Shown piece by piece: positions 10,193-18,765 of a stretch of 64,000 nt of DNA (position 1 is the first letter of the stretch; every line of letters starts with the position of its first letter). A program made the position numbers and the translations under genes. This DNA comes from Bacteroidota bacterium (GTDB taxonomy: Bacteria; Bacteroidota; Bacteroidia; Bacteroidales; VadinHA17). The notes below the pieces were generated by a model, which worked only from the letters and a program-made list of their open reading frames with translations, was not told the DNA's origin and ran no database searches. Location of the stretch: contig JADFDS010000008.1 in NCBI GenBank assembly GCA_018262715.1, positions 1 to 64,000 of the forward strand, given 5' to 3'.

Positions 10193-11140
10193 ATGAAAAA
10201 AATCCTGTTATCAGGTCTTGTTGTTCTTTTCTGCATTTCGACGCAGGCACAGAACGGCTTCAACCTTAAAATGAACCTTGAGAAGAACAAGGTTTACCGG
10301 CTCATGTCAGTCTCGTCGCAGACTGTTACGCAGACAATCAACGGTGTTCAGCAGACAACCGAATCAAAGGTCACCTATGCGATGTCTCTGAAAATGCTTG
10401 AAGCGACTCCCGGCTTTATGGTTACCGAAGTACGTTTTGACTCACTTGTCACCATCACCAATACCATGGGCAGGATCATGACGATCAGTTCAGCCAATGA
10501 AGGAGATATTAAATCAGAGGAAATGGCTGACGTCCTCTCATGCATTATGAACCGGCTGAGCAGGAATGCCCTGTATGTCAAGATTGATTACACGGGCAAA
10601 CCGGTTGAGATAGTAAATGCCAGGATGCTCTCTGACATTGTTCTGAAGGATACGAGCACCATTTCCGTAAAGGGCCCCACAGCCCAGGCAGTGCGGAAAC
10701 AGGCTGTCGAAACGGTCAGTGAGGAAAGTCTTAAAAGCATGATCGCAATGTTCACTCATTTTCTGCCCGGCGGGCAGGTTGCAAAGGGTGAACAGTGGAG
10801 TATCACACAGCAGCTGAACTCCGGGGGAATGTTGCTTGACATAATATCAACATATCGCCTTAACGGATCAGATGGCAACCTGGCAGATATCACCACAGAG
10901 TCAGCCATTAAGGCTGCGGAGAATGCAGCCCCGATAGAATCGGGTGGCGCAACGGTCACCTATGGCGATCTGAAGGGCATGAGCCGTGGAACCATGGTGA
11001 TTGACGTCAACTCAGGCATGAGAGTGGCGGAGACCAGCAAAACCCATATCTCGGGGAATCTGGGAATCAGCGGTGCCGGATTCAGCATGCAGATGCCAAT
11101 GGATATAAACAGTGAATCTAAAATCACGCTAATACAATAA
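10193..11140 (+). CDS. Secreted DUF6263-like protein
   Basis: A 315-residue protein with a signal peptide (MKKILLSGLVVLFCISTQAQ). The mature protein begins with NLKMNLEKNKVYRLMSVSSQ and contains repeated beta strands, a helical centre, and SGMRVAETSKTHISGNLGIS near the C-terminus. This fits what I recall of DUF6263, a Bacteroidota family of exported proteins of unknown function. It lies 18 nt before a receptor-like outer-membrane barrel on the same strand, so the pair is probably one operon and may act together at the envelope. No enzymatic motif is visible. Confidence 0.65.
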   Translation: MKKILLSGLVVLFCISTQAQNGFNLKMNLEKNKVYRLMSVSSQTVTQTINGVQQTTESKVTYAMSLKMLEATPGFMVTEVRFDSLVTITNTMGRIMTISSANEGDIKSEEMADVLSCIMNRLSRNALYVKIDYTGKPVEIVNARMLSDIVLKDTSTISVKGPTAQAVRKQAVETVSEESLKSMIAMFTHFLPGGQVAKGEQWSITQQLNSGGMLLDIISTYRLNGSDGNLADITTESAIKAAENAAPIESGGATVTYGDLKGMSRGTMVIDVNSGMRVAETSKTHISGNLGISGAGFSMQMPMDINSESKITLIQ

Positions 11141-11158
11141 ATCAATTCGGGACAGACC

Positions 11159-13528
11159 ATGAAAGGAATTTTAGTTGGATTGCTTCTGGCGGCCTCTGTT
11201 GCAGCACAGGCTCAGAACATAAGCGGTAAAGTATGCCTGGAGAATGACAGATCTCCTGTGCCATACGCTACCGTGGGCCTTGTTCAGCTTCCAGATTCAG
11301 CAATGCTTACCGGAGTAATTACCCTTGGCGACGGCGGGTATCTCCTTGAAAATGTAAAACCCGGTAACTACTTCATAAGGGTAAGTTACGTGGGGTACAG
11401 GACAAACGGCAGAAGCGTCACTGTTGCCGATGGCGATGGTGAGGTAAAAGTTGATACCATCTTCCTGGCTGAAACCACCGCCAGCATTGATGAGATCATG
11501 GTGGTGGGAGAACGCCTCAAGGGGAAGGAAATGGTTGACAGAACCACCTATGCCATCCCCGAAGTGGTGGCCCGGACCGCCACCAACGGATATGACCTGC
11601 TGAAGAAGATACCGCAGGTTAATGTCGATTATCAGAACAATGTGACACTGAACGGCAGCAGCAACTTTATCATCCAGGTAGATGGACGGCAGCGCGACAA
11701 GGAATACCTGGCAAGGCTCCTCCCCTCTGACATTCAGTCGATAGAGATCATCAGCAATCCGTCAGGCAAATATGAAGGCAATATTGACGGTGTGATCAGC
11801 ATCATACTGAAGAAGGAGGCCAGGTACGGTATCAACGGAAATGTGGGTCTCAACCTGAAGCCATTCAACAAGGTTACAAGTCAGACAACGGGAAGCATTG
11901 ACTATTCCGTCGGAAAGATAACCTTCTACCTGACTGCCCTCAACATTTACCAGGCTCTTGATATCAGCCAGACAAACGAGAGCCGGTTTACGGCAATCGA
12001 CTCAACAATCAGCCTCTACGGTGAAGGAGGACTGGCGGTTACAATGACAACAATCAACAGCGGGTTTGATTATTACATAAATGACAGGAACAGCCTCAGC
12101 CTGAATGTCAGTTACAAACCGATAACACAGGACATAGACCTGCTCGGCGAAACATTCCTTTATAAAGCCGAAAATCCTCTCAGCACCGTGATAACCAATA
12201 CACTTAACGGCTATAAAAGCGACGAATCATCTGCCTCACTGTTCTACAAGCGGAACTACAGGAACCCTGTACAGGAACTTACGGTGGAGAATACTTATTA
12301 CAATTTCAGGTCAGATGAGGATAACAGCTTTGACAACACCCGTTACCCCTATAATTCAACAACGGTGCTTGACACATATTCAAGGCATGAAGAGAATCTG
12401 AATACCAGGAATTATTATTCCGCCAAGGTTAATTATGTCCATCCGCTGGGAATGAATGCAAAGCTCGAAGCAGGTTACCAGCTGTACTACCAGCAGATGA
12501 GTTATGATTTCATGGTGAACAATATTGAATCCGACAACCTGTTTGAATACAACGAGCTCAGGAATTCAGCCTACGGGGGAGTCACCTATAATCTTAAGAA
12601 GATAGGAGCCCAGGCAATGCTCAGGGTGGAGAACAGTCACATAAGTGCCGATTCGGTTACCAGGCCTGATTATACCTGTATCCTTCCATCGGTCAACCTT
12701 CAGTATAAGTTTTCACCGTCTCATAACCTGAAATTCACCTACAACAGAAGGATAAACAGGCCGGGGATCTATGACATGAATCCTTATTTCAGGACAGATC
12801 AGAATTACAATATTTCGCAGGGTAACCCGGACCTCCGGCCCGATTACCGTGACAGGCTCCAGCTAACCTACACCTGGAATTTCGGCAGCAATTACTTCTC
12901 GCCATACATCTACAATGAGTATTTCTCTGACCGGACGGGGAGTGAGTATCTGGTAACCCGGTCGCCGGTAGACAATTCCCTGATCACCTTCACCAAGCCA
13001 TATAACCTTCTCAGCGGGTATGAACTCGGAGGCGGGGTAAATGCAACGCTCTGGTATATAAACTTCAATTCGAGATTTTACAAGGGTCATATTAATGAGT
13101 ACGAAGGTCAGACTTTTACTATACCGGGCAGGGATTATTATTCCTGGAGCATGACGGGGGCGGCATATGTCAGTTTTGGCAAGAACAAGAAGACTACTGC
13201 ATTTGCTTTCCTCAGCTATGACGGCATAAATATGAATGCCCGTTCAAAGACATACAATCATCCGTTCTACGGGCCGGGATTCCAGACTCAGATAAAGAAC
13301 CACAGCATGGGTGTGGTATGGGTCCTGCCTTTGTCCACGAATGTGAAGCTGAACAGGACAGAGACCGAGGCGCCTGAATTTACGTCGACCAACATCATCG
13401 GATTCAATGCCTCCAATTTCTTCCAGTTCTCCTACTCATACAAGTTCAACAAGGGGAGGAGTGTGAAGAAGCTTGACCGCAAGGTTGAGGTTGAGAGCGA
13501 CAGCAAGAGCGGGGCTATCATGAAGTGA
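11159..13528 (+). CDS. Outer-membrane beta-barrel protein, TonB-receptor-like (carboxypeptidase-regulatory N-domain, OMP_b-brl_3)
   Basis: A 789-residue protein. Signal peptide (VGLLLAASVAAQAQ), then a carboxypeptidase-D regulatory-like beta sandwich (ISGKVCLENDRSPVPYATV...GNYFIRVSYVGYRT), a plug-like domain (VVARTATNGYDLLKKIPQV, IEIISNPSGKYEGN, GVISIILKK) and a barrel of about 550 residues with the RRINRPGIYDMNPYF...QGNPDLRPDYRDRL signature of the OMP_b-brl_3 family. These proteins are related to TonB-dependent receptors but often lack a recognised TonB box, and none is evident here. No SusD partner is adjacent, so the cargo is unknown. A strong terminator follows. Confidence 0.88.
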   Translation: MKGILVGLLLAASVAAQAQNISGKVCLENDRSPVPYATVGLVQLPDSAMLTGVITLGDGGYLLENVKPGNYFIRVSYVGYRTNGRSVTVADGDGEVKVDTIFLAETTASIDEIMVVGERLKGKEMVDRTTYAIPEVVARTATNGYDLLKKIPQVNVDYQNNVTLNGSSNFIIQVDGRQRDKEYLARLLPSDIQSIEIISNPSGKYEGNIDGVISIILKKEARYGINGNVGLNLKPFNKVTSQTTGSIDYSVGKITFYLTALNIYQALDISQTNESRFTAIDSTISLYGEGGLAVTMTTINSGFDYYINDRNSLSLNVSYKPITQDIDLLGETFLYKAENPLSTVITNTLNGYKSDESSASLFYKRNYRNPVQELTVENTYYNFRSDEDNSFDNTRYPYNSTTVLDTYSRHEENLNTRNYYSAKVNYVHPLGMNAKLEAGYQLYYQQMSYDFMVNNIESDNLFEYNELRNSAYGGVTYNLKKIGAQAMLRVENSHISADSVTRPDYTCILPSVNLQYKFSPSHNLKFTYNRRINRPGIYDMNPYFRTDQNYNISQGNPDLRPDYRDRLQLTYTWNFGSNYFSPYIYNEYFSDRTGSEYLVTRSPVDNSLITFTKPYNLLSGYELGGGVNATLWYINFNSRFYKGHINEYEGQTFTIPGRDYYSWSMTGAAYVSFGKNKKTTAFAFLSYDGINMNARSKTYNHPFYGPGFQTQIKNHSMGVVWVLPLSTNVKLNRTETEAPEFTSTNIIGFNASNFFQFSYSYKFNKGRSVKKLDRKVEVESDSKSGAIMK

Positions 13529-13554
13529 CAGAAGAAGCAAAATATCAGTTGAAC

Positions 13555-13597
13555 GGCAGGGCCGGGTGCTGCATAGAACCCGGCTCTGCCTTTATTT
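13555..13597 (+). terminator. Rho-independent terminator after the receptor-like barrel gene
   Basis: A 13-bp stem with a single G-T wobble (left arm GGCAGGGCCGGGT, right arm ACCCGGCTCTGCC, 10-nt loop) is followed by TTTATTT, 27 nt after the stop codon. Confidence 0.85.
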
Positions 13598-13654
13598 GAA
13601 CCAAATGCATTATCTTCCGTTTCTGTTTTATCAGTTACAACCATTAATAGCGAT

Positions 13655-13843
13655 ATGGCAATTACGAAAGTATGGATTGAAGAGGGCTGCATCGCCTGCG
13701 GCTCATGCGAACAGATCTGTCCTGAGGTTTTCAGGGTCACAGATCAGTCGAGAGTACAGGAAGGAGTTAATTTCTCAGATTACGAGGATGGCATAAAAGA
13801 GGCAGCTGAATGTTGCCCGGTTGAGGTAATCAAGTATTCCTAG
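13655..13843 (+). CDS. Small single-cluster ferredoxin
   Basis: A 62-residue ferredoxin. The cluster motif is CIACGSCEQICPEVF at residues 12-26 (Cys12, Cys15, Cys18, with Cys22 following), and a second CCP at residues 53-55 supplies the distal ligand. This resembles single [4Fe-4S] ferredoxins of the CxxCxxC...CP type; only one full motif is present, so two clusters are unlikely. It probably serves as a soluble electron carrier. It is convergent with the NDH-2 gene (12 nt between stops) and separated from the upstream gene by a terminator, so it is probably monocistronic. Confidence 0.9.
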   Translation: MAITKVWIEEGCIACGSCEQICPEVFRVTDQSRVQEGVNFSDYEDGIKEAAECCPVEVIKYS

Positions 13844-13855
13844 TGTAATACGCTT

Positions 13856-15100
13856 TCACGAATTCACCTTCAGGATGAGGCGCAGTGAGCTGTTCTTCGT
13901 GATATAGTTCCACGCCCAGTTAATGAAAATTATGAGCTTGTTCCTGACACTCAGGATGAGCATCAGGTGCAGGAACATCCAGAAGTACCATGCCAGGTAA
14001 CCATGGAAGCTTACCAGCGGGAGATCGACTATCGCCTTGTTCCTTCCCACGGTAGCCATTGAGCCGAGGTCCCTGTACTCGTATTCTGCAAGCTTCCGGC
14101 CTTTGGTCATCCGGGTAAAATTCCGTGCAAGGTTCTTGCCCTGGTTGATGGCAACGTTAGCCACCTGCGGATGACCCTTCGGGTACTTTGGCGTCTCCAT
14201 GCAGGCAATATCGCCAATGGCATAAATATTTTCATACCCCGTCACCCTGTTCGTCCTGTCAACTTTTATCCTGCCGGCCCGGGTTATAACCTCAGGGGAT
14301 AATCCGTCGATTATGTTTCCGGTAATCCCGGCTGTCCAGATAACGTTTTTGCTTTTGAGAAGCTCCCCGTTGCTCAGCTCAAGGGTAGAGCCGTCATAGT
14401 TCCGGACGAAGATGCCGGTCCTGAGATCCACCCCAAGCCCGGTCAGGTATTTTTCAGACGATCTTCTGGCAAGCGGGCTCATCGTATTGAGAGTGTGGTC
14501 TCCCCCTTCCAGAAGGTATATTTTCAGCCGCGAGAAGTCGATCCCGGGAAAGTCCTTCGGAAGGATATCTCTTTTGATTTCGGCGAATGCCCCTGAAAGT
14601 TCAACCCCTGTGGGACCCCCTCCCACCACTACAAGATTTAACAGGCCCTCATCTGCATTCTCTCCCGAATTGAGGATGTTTTCAAAATTCTCAAGAATCA
14701 CATTGCGGATTCTGATTGCCTCATATGTTGATTTTAGGCTGAGGGTATGTTTCCCGAGCTCACTGTTGCCGTAATAATTGGTTTTGCCTCCTGTTGCAAT
14801 GACCAGGAAGTCATATTCAAAAGCACCTGCTGTAGTCATAACGGACTTATTTTGCGGCTTGGCAGCCAGCACATCGGCCATCCTGACGGTGATATCCTTG
14901 CGGTCCTGGAATATCTTTCTCAACGGGAAGGAGATACTTGTGGGTTCGATCTGCGAAGTGGCAACCTGGTAAAACAGCGGCTGGAACTGGTGGTGATTAA
15001 GCCGGTCTATGAGCACTACATCAAACATTCCCGGCTTAAGGTTCTTAATGAATTGAAGCCCGGCGAATCCGCCTCCGATCACAATGATTCTCTTTTTCAT
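13856..15100 (-). CDS. ndh: Type II NADH:quinone dehydrogenase (NDH-2)
   Basis: 414 residues from the ATG at 15100 (MKKRIIVIGGGFAGLQF), chosen because the FAD Rossmann fold starts immediately; the frame is open for 32 more residues upstream without similarity. The second Rossmann motif is VVVGGGPTGVELSGAFAEI, and NIYAIGDIACMETPKYPKGHPQVANVA is the FAD/quinone-side motif of NDH-2. The C-terminal ~60 residues hold an amphipathic or hydrophobic segment (YLAWYFWMFLHLMLIL) for membrane attachment. It oxidises NADH and reduces quinone without pumping ions. The next gene on the left is convergent. Confidence 0.93.
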   Translation of the reverse strand: MKKRIIVIGGGFAGLQFIKNLKPGMFDVVLIDRLNHHQFQPLFYQVATSQIEPTSISFPLRKIFQDRKDITVRMADVLAAKPQNKSVMTTAGAFEYDFLVIATGGKTNYYGNSELGKHTLSLKSTYEAIRIRNVILENFENILNSGENADEGLLNLVVVGGGPTGVELSGAFAEIKRDILPKDFPGIDFSRLKIYLLEGGDHTLNTMSPLARRSSEKYLTGLGVDLRTGIFVRNYDGSTLELSNGELLKSKNVIWTAGITGNIIDGLSPEVITRAGRIKVDRTNRVTGYENIYAIGDIACMETPKYPKGHPQVANVAINQGKNLARNFTRMTKGRKLAEYEYRDLGSMATVGRNKAIVDLPLVSFHGYLAWYFWMFLHLMLILSVRNKLIIFINWAWNYITKNSSLRLILKVNS

Positions 15101-15162
15101 GTCAAAGAAATAATGGGTTCCTGAAGATAAATGAACTGCTTCCCGTGTGTAAAACAAATGAC

Positions 15163-15170
15163 TACATTTA
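15163..15170 (+). promoter_or_regulatory. Candidate Bacteroidota -7 element (TACATTTA)
   Basis: TACATTTA matches TAnnTTTG at all but the last base and lies 33 nt before the DUF488 start. No convincing -33 TTTG was seen, so this is a weak call. Confidence 0.35.
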
Positions 15171-15203
15171 TTGTTTGTTTTTAACGCAGTCAACAATTTC
15201 GGA

Positions 15204-15557
15204 ATGATTAAAGTAAGAAGAATCTATGATCCGGCTGAACCCGAAGAAGGTTACAGGGTACTGGTTGACAGGCTGTGGCCCAGGGGCATAGCAAAGGAAA
15301 AGGCCGGCTGGGATGAATGGATGAGGGAGGTTGCCCCCGGCAATGAATTGCGGAAGTGGTACGGTCATGATCCCTCCAGGTGGGAGGCTTTTAAGGAAAA
15401 GTACAGGCAGGAACTCAGCAGCAGGAATGACCTGCTTCTGAGGCTGAGAGACCTGGAACGGGCACACGGCACGCTGACACTGCTCTTCTCATCGAAAGAG
15501 CTTAGTCTCAACAATGCCGTTGCCCTCAGGGAATTCCTTATGCAGCAGGATCGCTAA
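15204..15557 (+). CDS. DUF488 family protein (YeaO-like)
   Basis: A 117-residue protein from the ATG at 15204 (MIKVRRIYDPAEPEEGYRVL); 11 upstream in-frame residues are probably untranslated. It has the conserved VDRLWPRGIAKE motif, the W-rich KWYGHDPSRWEAF segment and the C-terminal LTLLFSSKEL strand of DUF488. The biochemical function of this family is not established. The 3' end overlaps the qNor 3' end by 4 nt in convergent orientation. Confidence 0.9.
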   Translation: MIKVRRIYDPAEPEEGYRVLVDRLWPRGIAKEKAGWDEWMREVAPGNELRKWYGHDPSRWEAFKEKYRQELSSRNDLLLRLRDLERAHGTLTLLFSSKELSLNNAVALREFLMQQDR

Positions 15558-17818
15558 TCCTGGTACAGCTTCTGAGTTTTGTCAATTGACCATCCCGTTT
15601 TCAATCCCACGACGAACAGTGCCAGGGCAACCGAGCCTACGGCGAATACAGTATCACCGATAACCCTGAGCCAGCGCAGCGTCTCCATGGTATCGCCCTG
15701 CATGAAGTCGGCTGAGCGGGCGTACCACATTCCGACCTTGATGCTGGCAATTGTCTGGAGCACCCCCACGGGCAGCAGGCTGAGAAGCAGCATAAGCATC
15801 AGTCCGCCGTTCATGGTCCAGAAGGCAATCCTGAGCATTCCGGTCTTCCAGCGGTATTTTATTGTCAGTCCCTTCAGGACGAAGAGCATCAGCCCTATGG
15901 CCAGCATACCGAACACACCGAACAGTGCAGCGTGGCCGTGCAACGGTGTTGTGTTGAGGCCCTGCATATAGTAAAGTGCAATGGGCGGATTGATAAGGAA
16001 GCCGAACAGGCCGGCACCAACCAGGTTCCAGAAGCTGACAGAGATAATGAAATATATTGGCCATCTGTAAGCCTTGACCCAGGCCGTTGCGCGGCTGAGC
16101 TGCAGGTTATGGTAAGCCTCGAAGCCCATGAACACCAGCGGTACCACCTCCAGTGCGCTGAATGTTGCTCCCAGTGCAATGACTGCCGTAGGAGTACCCG
16201 CAAAATAAAGGTGATGGAAGGTGCCTATGACACCTCCGGCGAGGTAGACTATTGTTGCAAACAGCACTCCGGTGGTTGCGTATTTAATGTTCAGCAGCCC
16301 CATTCTTACAAAGAGGAAAGCTGCCACTACCGTGGCGAACACCTCAAAGAACCCCTCAACCCAGAGGTGAACCACCCACCAGCGCCAGTATTCGGCAATG
16401 GAGAGATGGGTCTGCCTGCCCCACATCAGGCCTGCCCCGTAAAACAGGGCGATGGCAACGGTTGCGATACTGAACAAAATCAGCAGTTCACGGCTCTCTG
16501 ACTTTTTGGTAAGCGCCGGCCACAGTGCCCTGAACATCAGGAAGAGCCAGATGATGAACCCGGCAAAGAGGAATATCTGCCAGAACCTGCCGAGATCAAC
16601 ATATTCATATCCCTGGTGACCGAACCAGAAGTTCTTCACCAGCCCCAGCTTCTGCATCACACCCATCCATTCACCTGCCATCGAGCCAAGAACTATCACC
16701 AGCAGGGCAAAAAAGAGAAGGTTGACTCCGAATTTCTGGAACTTCGGCTCATGCCCTGAAACCGCAGGGGCTATGTATAGTCCGGCTGCAAGCCATGCAG
16801 TTGCTATCCAGAAGAGCGCCAGCTGTATGTGCCATGTCCTGGAGATAGAGTATGGCATGATACTGTCAAGGCTCAGCCCGTAGAAACCGCTTCCTTCAAC
16901 ACCGTAGTGTGCTGTGATAACACCGGTGAGTATCTGGAGCAATATTAGTCCCACAACTACCCAGTAATATTTCAGTACTGCCTTCATTGACGGGGTGGGA
17001 TTCAGTCCGCCCAGCGGGTCATCCTGCGGCAGCAGTGACCTGTCAATCACATCAGACCTGTTTCTTGCGTTGTAGTATGCAAGAAGTCCTACTCCGACAA
17101 GCAACATGATAACGCTGAATCCTGTCCAGAGTACAACGCCTGCAGAGGGTTTGTTCCCGATAACAGGATCCGGAGGCCAGTTGCTTGTGTAAGTCAGCTC
17201 CGACCCCGGCCGTTCCGTCACGCAGGCCCATGCTGCCCAGAAGAAGAAGGCATTCATGGCATCCATGCGCCCCTTTTCCTTGACTGTATTGGCAGGTATG
17301 GAATACGATTCCCTCAGGCTTTCAAGTGCCGGATCATTCATGAAGAGGCCGGCATAATAGGCAGCGTTGCCATTCACCGCCTGTACCCTGTCGGCAGTGA
17401 GCGTAAGAATGCCTGTCTGCTGATCATAGGTGTTTGCACGAAGGGCCTTCTGAAGCCTCACCTCCAGCATTGCCTGTTTCTCCTTATCGATCTTGTCAAA
17501 AGAAAGGCCGAATTCACTTTCAGACCACCCGCCGAGAATGGTCAGTGATTCACGGTGCAGCCAGTCGGCAGACCAGTCCGGGGCAAGATAGGCGCCGTGG
17601 CCCCAGACGGTTCCAACCTGTTGGCCGCCGATTGATTGCCAGACATTCTGGCCGTCCTTTATCTGCTGTGCGGTAAAAAGAACCTCGCCACTGTCAGAGA
17701 CAACCTTTTCAGGAATGGGGGGCTTGAGCCTGTAAATCTCTTTTCCGAAGAACAGCAGGACGGAAAAGCTGAGCAGTGTGACCAGTACAAGACCGATCCA
17801 TAGAGTCCTTGTATTCAT
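15554..17818 (-). CDS. norZ: Quinol-dependent nitric oxide reductase (qNor)
   Basis: 754 residues, the usual length for single-subunit qNor, which reduces 2 NO to N2O at the cytoplasmic membrane using quinol. The N-terminal ~220 residues are a TM helix followed by a periplasmic cytochrome-c-like domain (NVWQSIGGQQVGTVWGHGAY) with no CxxCH, as expected for qNor. The heme-copper-oxidase-like core has about 12 further TM helices. Expected ligands and catalytic residues are visible: WHIQLALFW (~330), HLWVEGFFEVF with the two Glu (~484), GTFHHLYFAGTP (~534) and LHGHAALFGVFGML (~627). It lies 115 nt downstream of the His-rich DUF6448-like gene on the same strand. A role in NO detoxification is more likely than full denitrification, since no other nor or nos genes are seen. 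Confidence 0.96.
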   Translation of the reverse strand: MNTRTLWIGLVLVTLLSFSVLLFFGKEIYRLKPPIPEKVVSDSGEVLFTAQQIKDGQNVWQSIGGQQVGTVWGHGAYLAPDWSADWLHRESLTILGGWSESEFGLSFDKIDKEKQAMLEVRLQKALRANTYDQQTGILTLTADRVQAVNGNAAYYAGLFMNDPALESLRESYSIPANTVKEKGRMDAMNAFFFWAAWACVTERPGSELTYTSNWPPDPVIGNKPSAGVVLWTGFSVIMLLVGVGLLAYYNARNRSDVIDRSLLPQDDPLGGLNPTPSMKAVLKYYWVVVGLILLQILTGVITAHYGVEGSGFYGLSLDSIMPYSISRTWHIQLALFWIATAWLAAGLYIAPAVSGHEPKFQKFGVNLLFFALLVIVLGSMAGEWMGVMQKLGLVKNFWFGHQGYEYVDLGRFWQIFLFAGFIIWLFLMFRALWPALTKKSESRELLILFSIATVAIALFYGAGLMWGRQTHLSIAEYWRWWVVHLWVEGFFEVFATVVAAFLFVRMGLLNIKYATTGVLFATIVYLAGGVIGTFHHLYFAGTPTAVIALGATFSALEVVPLVFMGFEAYHNLQLSRATAWVKAYRWPIYFIISVSFWNLVGAGLFGFLINPPIALYYMQGLNTTPLHGHAALFGVFGMLAIGLMLFVLKGLTIKYRWKTGMLRIAFWTMNGGLMLMLLLSLLPVGVLQTIASIKVGMWYARSADFMQGDTMETLRWLRVIGDTVFAVGSVALALFVVGLKTGWSIDKTQKLYQD

Positions 17819-17933
17819 AATCAGGTATTTAGGGGTTAATTAATGAATCAGGTTCAAGATCTCATGGAAGTAAAATAGGCAATTAATTCATGCGAGTCAA
17901 TTGATTGTGATATTTATGACCACTTACCTTCTG

Positions 17934-18617
17934 TCAGTGCCCGTGTCCGCAGGCCGGTGCCGGAGCAGCTCCTGCCACAGTTTCAGAATGCTCTGCAGCA
18001 TGCTCGTGTTCTTCGCCTTCGGCGAACTTAAAGAAGCTTACATAAGCAGCCACATATTCCCTGCCGGCCCTGACGTTATTGACGTCGAAATTCTTAAGAG
18101 ACATAACCTTATCAAAGCGAATATGCAGTTCATGTTTCATCTCTTCAGGAACCTTACCGGCCAGCGGCGAGAGGTTGCCTGCTTCGATTGCTTTGTCGGC
18201 TGAAAGGATGCGCTCATCCACCGGGGTGCCCGCAGGCTTGACACCGGTGAAGCCAACGCCCTCTCCGTTCCTGTGTATCCTGACAAGCGTGTCAAAGAAA
18301 TACCTGTCGGCAAGGGTTTGTGCTTCCGGCCCGAGTTTTCTGACTTTCATTGTAAGTGCAAAGGCCTCCCTGAGTTCAGCCTCATCAGTTTCCCGGATCC
18401 ACTTCAGGGCATAATTGATGTTGTTGACGTCCAGTGCAAGCTTTGCATCCTTTATCACCGGGCCTTCCATGGTGTCACAATGCGCAAGGGTAATGCCCGT
18501 CGATAAAAGCATCAGAAGTGCGGTCAAAATTGCCAGCCGTCCTGATCTGCTGAAAAGTCCACGGGGATTTCCGTTTACCCCTGCTCCGTTACTGTTTCTC
18601 AGTTTTAATTTTTTCAT
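17934..18617 (-). CDS. DUF6448-like exported protein with His-rich tail
   Basis: 227 residues from the ATG at 18617 (MKKLKLRNSN). A signal peptide (LAILTALLMLLSTGITLAH) is followed directly by AHCDTMEGPVI, a conserved start of the family, then a mostly helical domain with NINYALKWI, LADRYFFDTLVRIHRNGEG and AGREYVAAYVSFFKFAE. The C-terminus is His/Glu-rich (EGEEHEHAAEHSE...ACGHGH) and could bind metal. It lies directly upstream of qNor on the same strand, so a role supporting NO reductase (for example metal supply or quality control) is inferred. The family name is from memory. Confidence 0.7.
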   Translation of the reverse strand: MKKLKLRNSNGAGVNGNPRGLFSRSGRLAILTALLMLLSTGITLAHCDTMEGPVIKDAKLALDVNNINYALKWIRETDEAELREAFALTMKVRKLGPEAQTLADRYFFDTLVRIHRNGEGVGFTGVKPAGTPVDERILSADKAIEAGNLSPLAGKVPEEMKHELHIRFDKVMSLKNFDVNNVRAGREYVAAYVSFFKFAEGEEHEHAAEHSETVAGAAPAPACGHGH

Positions 18618-18687
18618 GTTGTTTGATTTTAAATGATTAATGAAAATTTCCTGAGGCAAAGCTAAAATCAGCAGAAGAGGTAATCGC

Positions 18688-18752
18688 CCCGTTTTATAAA
18701 ACGGGACCTGTTTGATGAGGCTGAATTGGTGCTGCTTTACAAAACAGGACCT
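18688..18752. promoter_or_regulatory. Perfect 18-bp palindrome plus a second half-site upstream of the DUF6448-qNor genes
   Basis: CCCGTTTTATAAAACGGG (18688-18705) is a perfect palindrome. A direct copy of its right arm and flank (TTTANAAAACNGGACCTG) recurs about 45 nt away (18736-18753). They lie in the 148-nt gap between the AraC-type gene and the DUF6448-like start, so an operator is plausible. There is no T-tract, which argues against a terminator. Confidence 0.45.
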
Positions 18753-18765
18753 GGCTGCAGGAAGA

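Noticed and set aside
17880..17933. FNR/NsrR-like TTGAT site between the DUF6448 and qNor genes
   Set aside because: Only one half-site (TTGATTGTGAT) is visible, with no matching inverted half; not a supportable operator.
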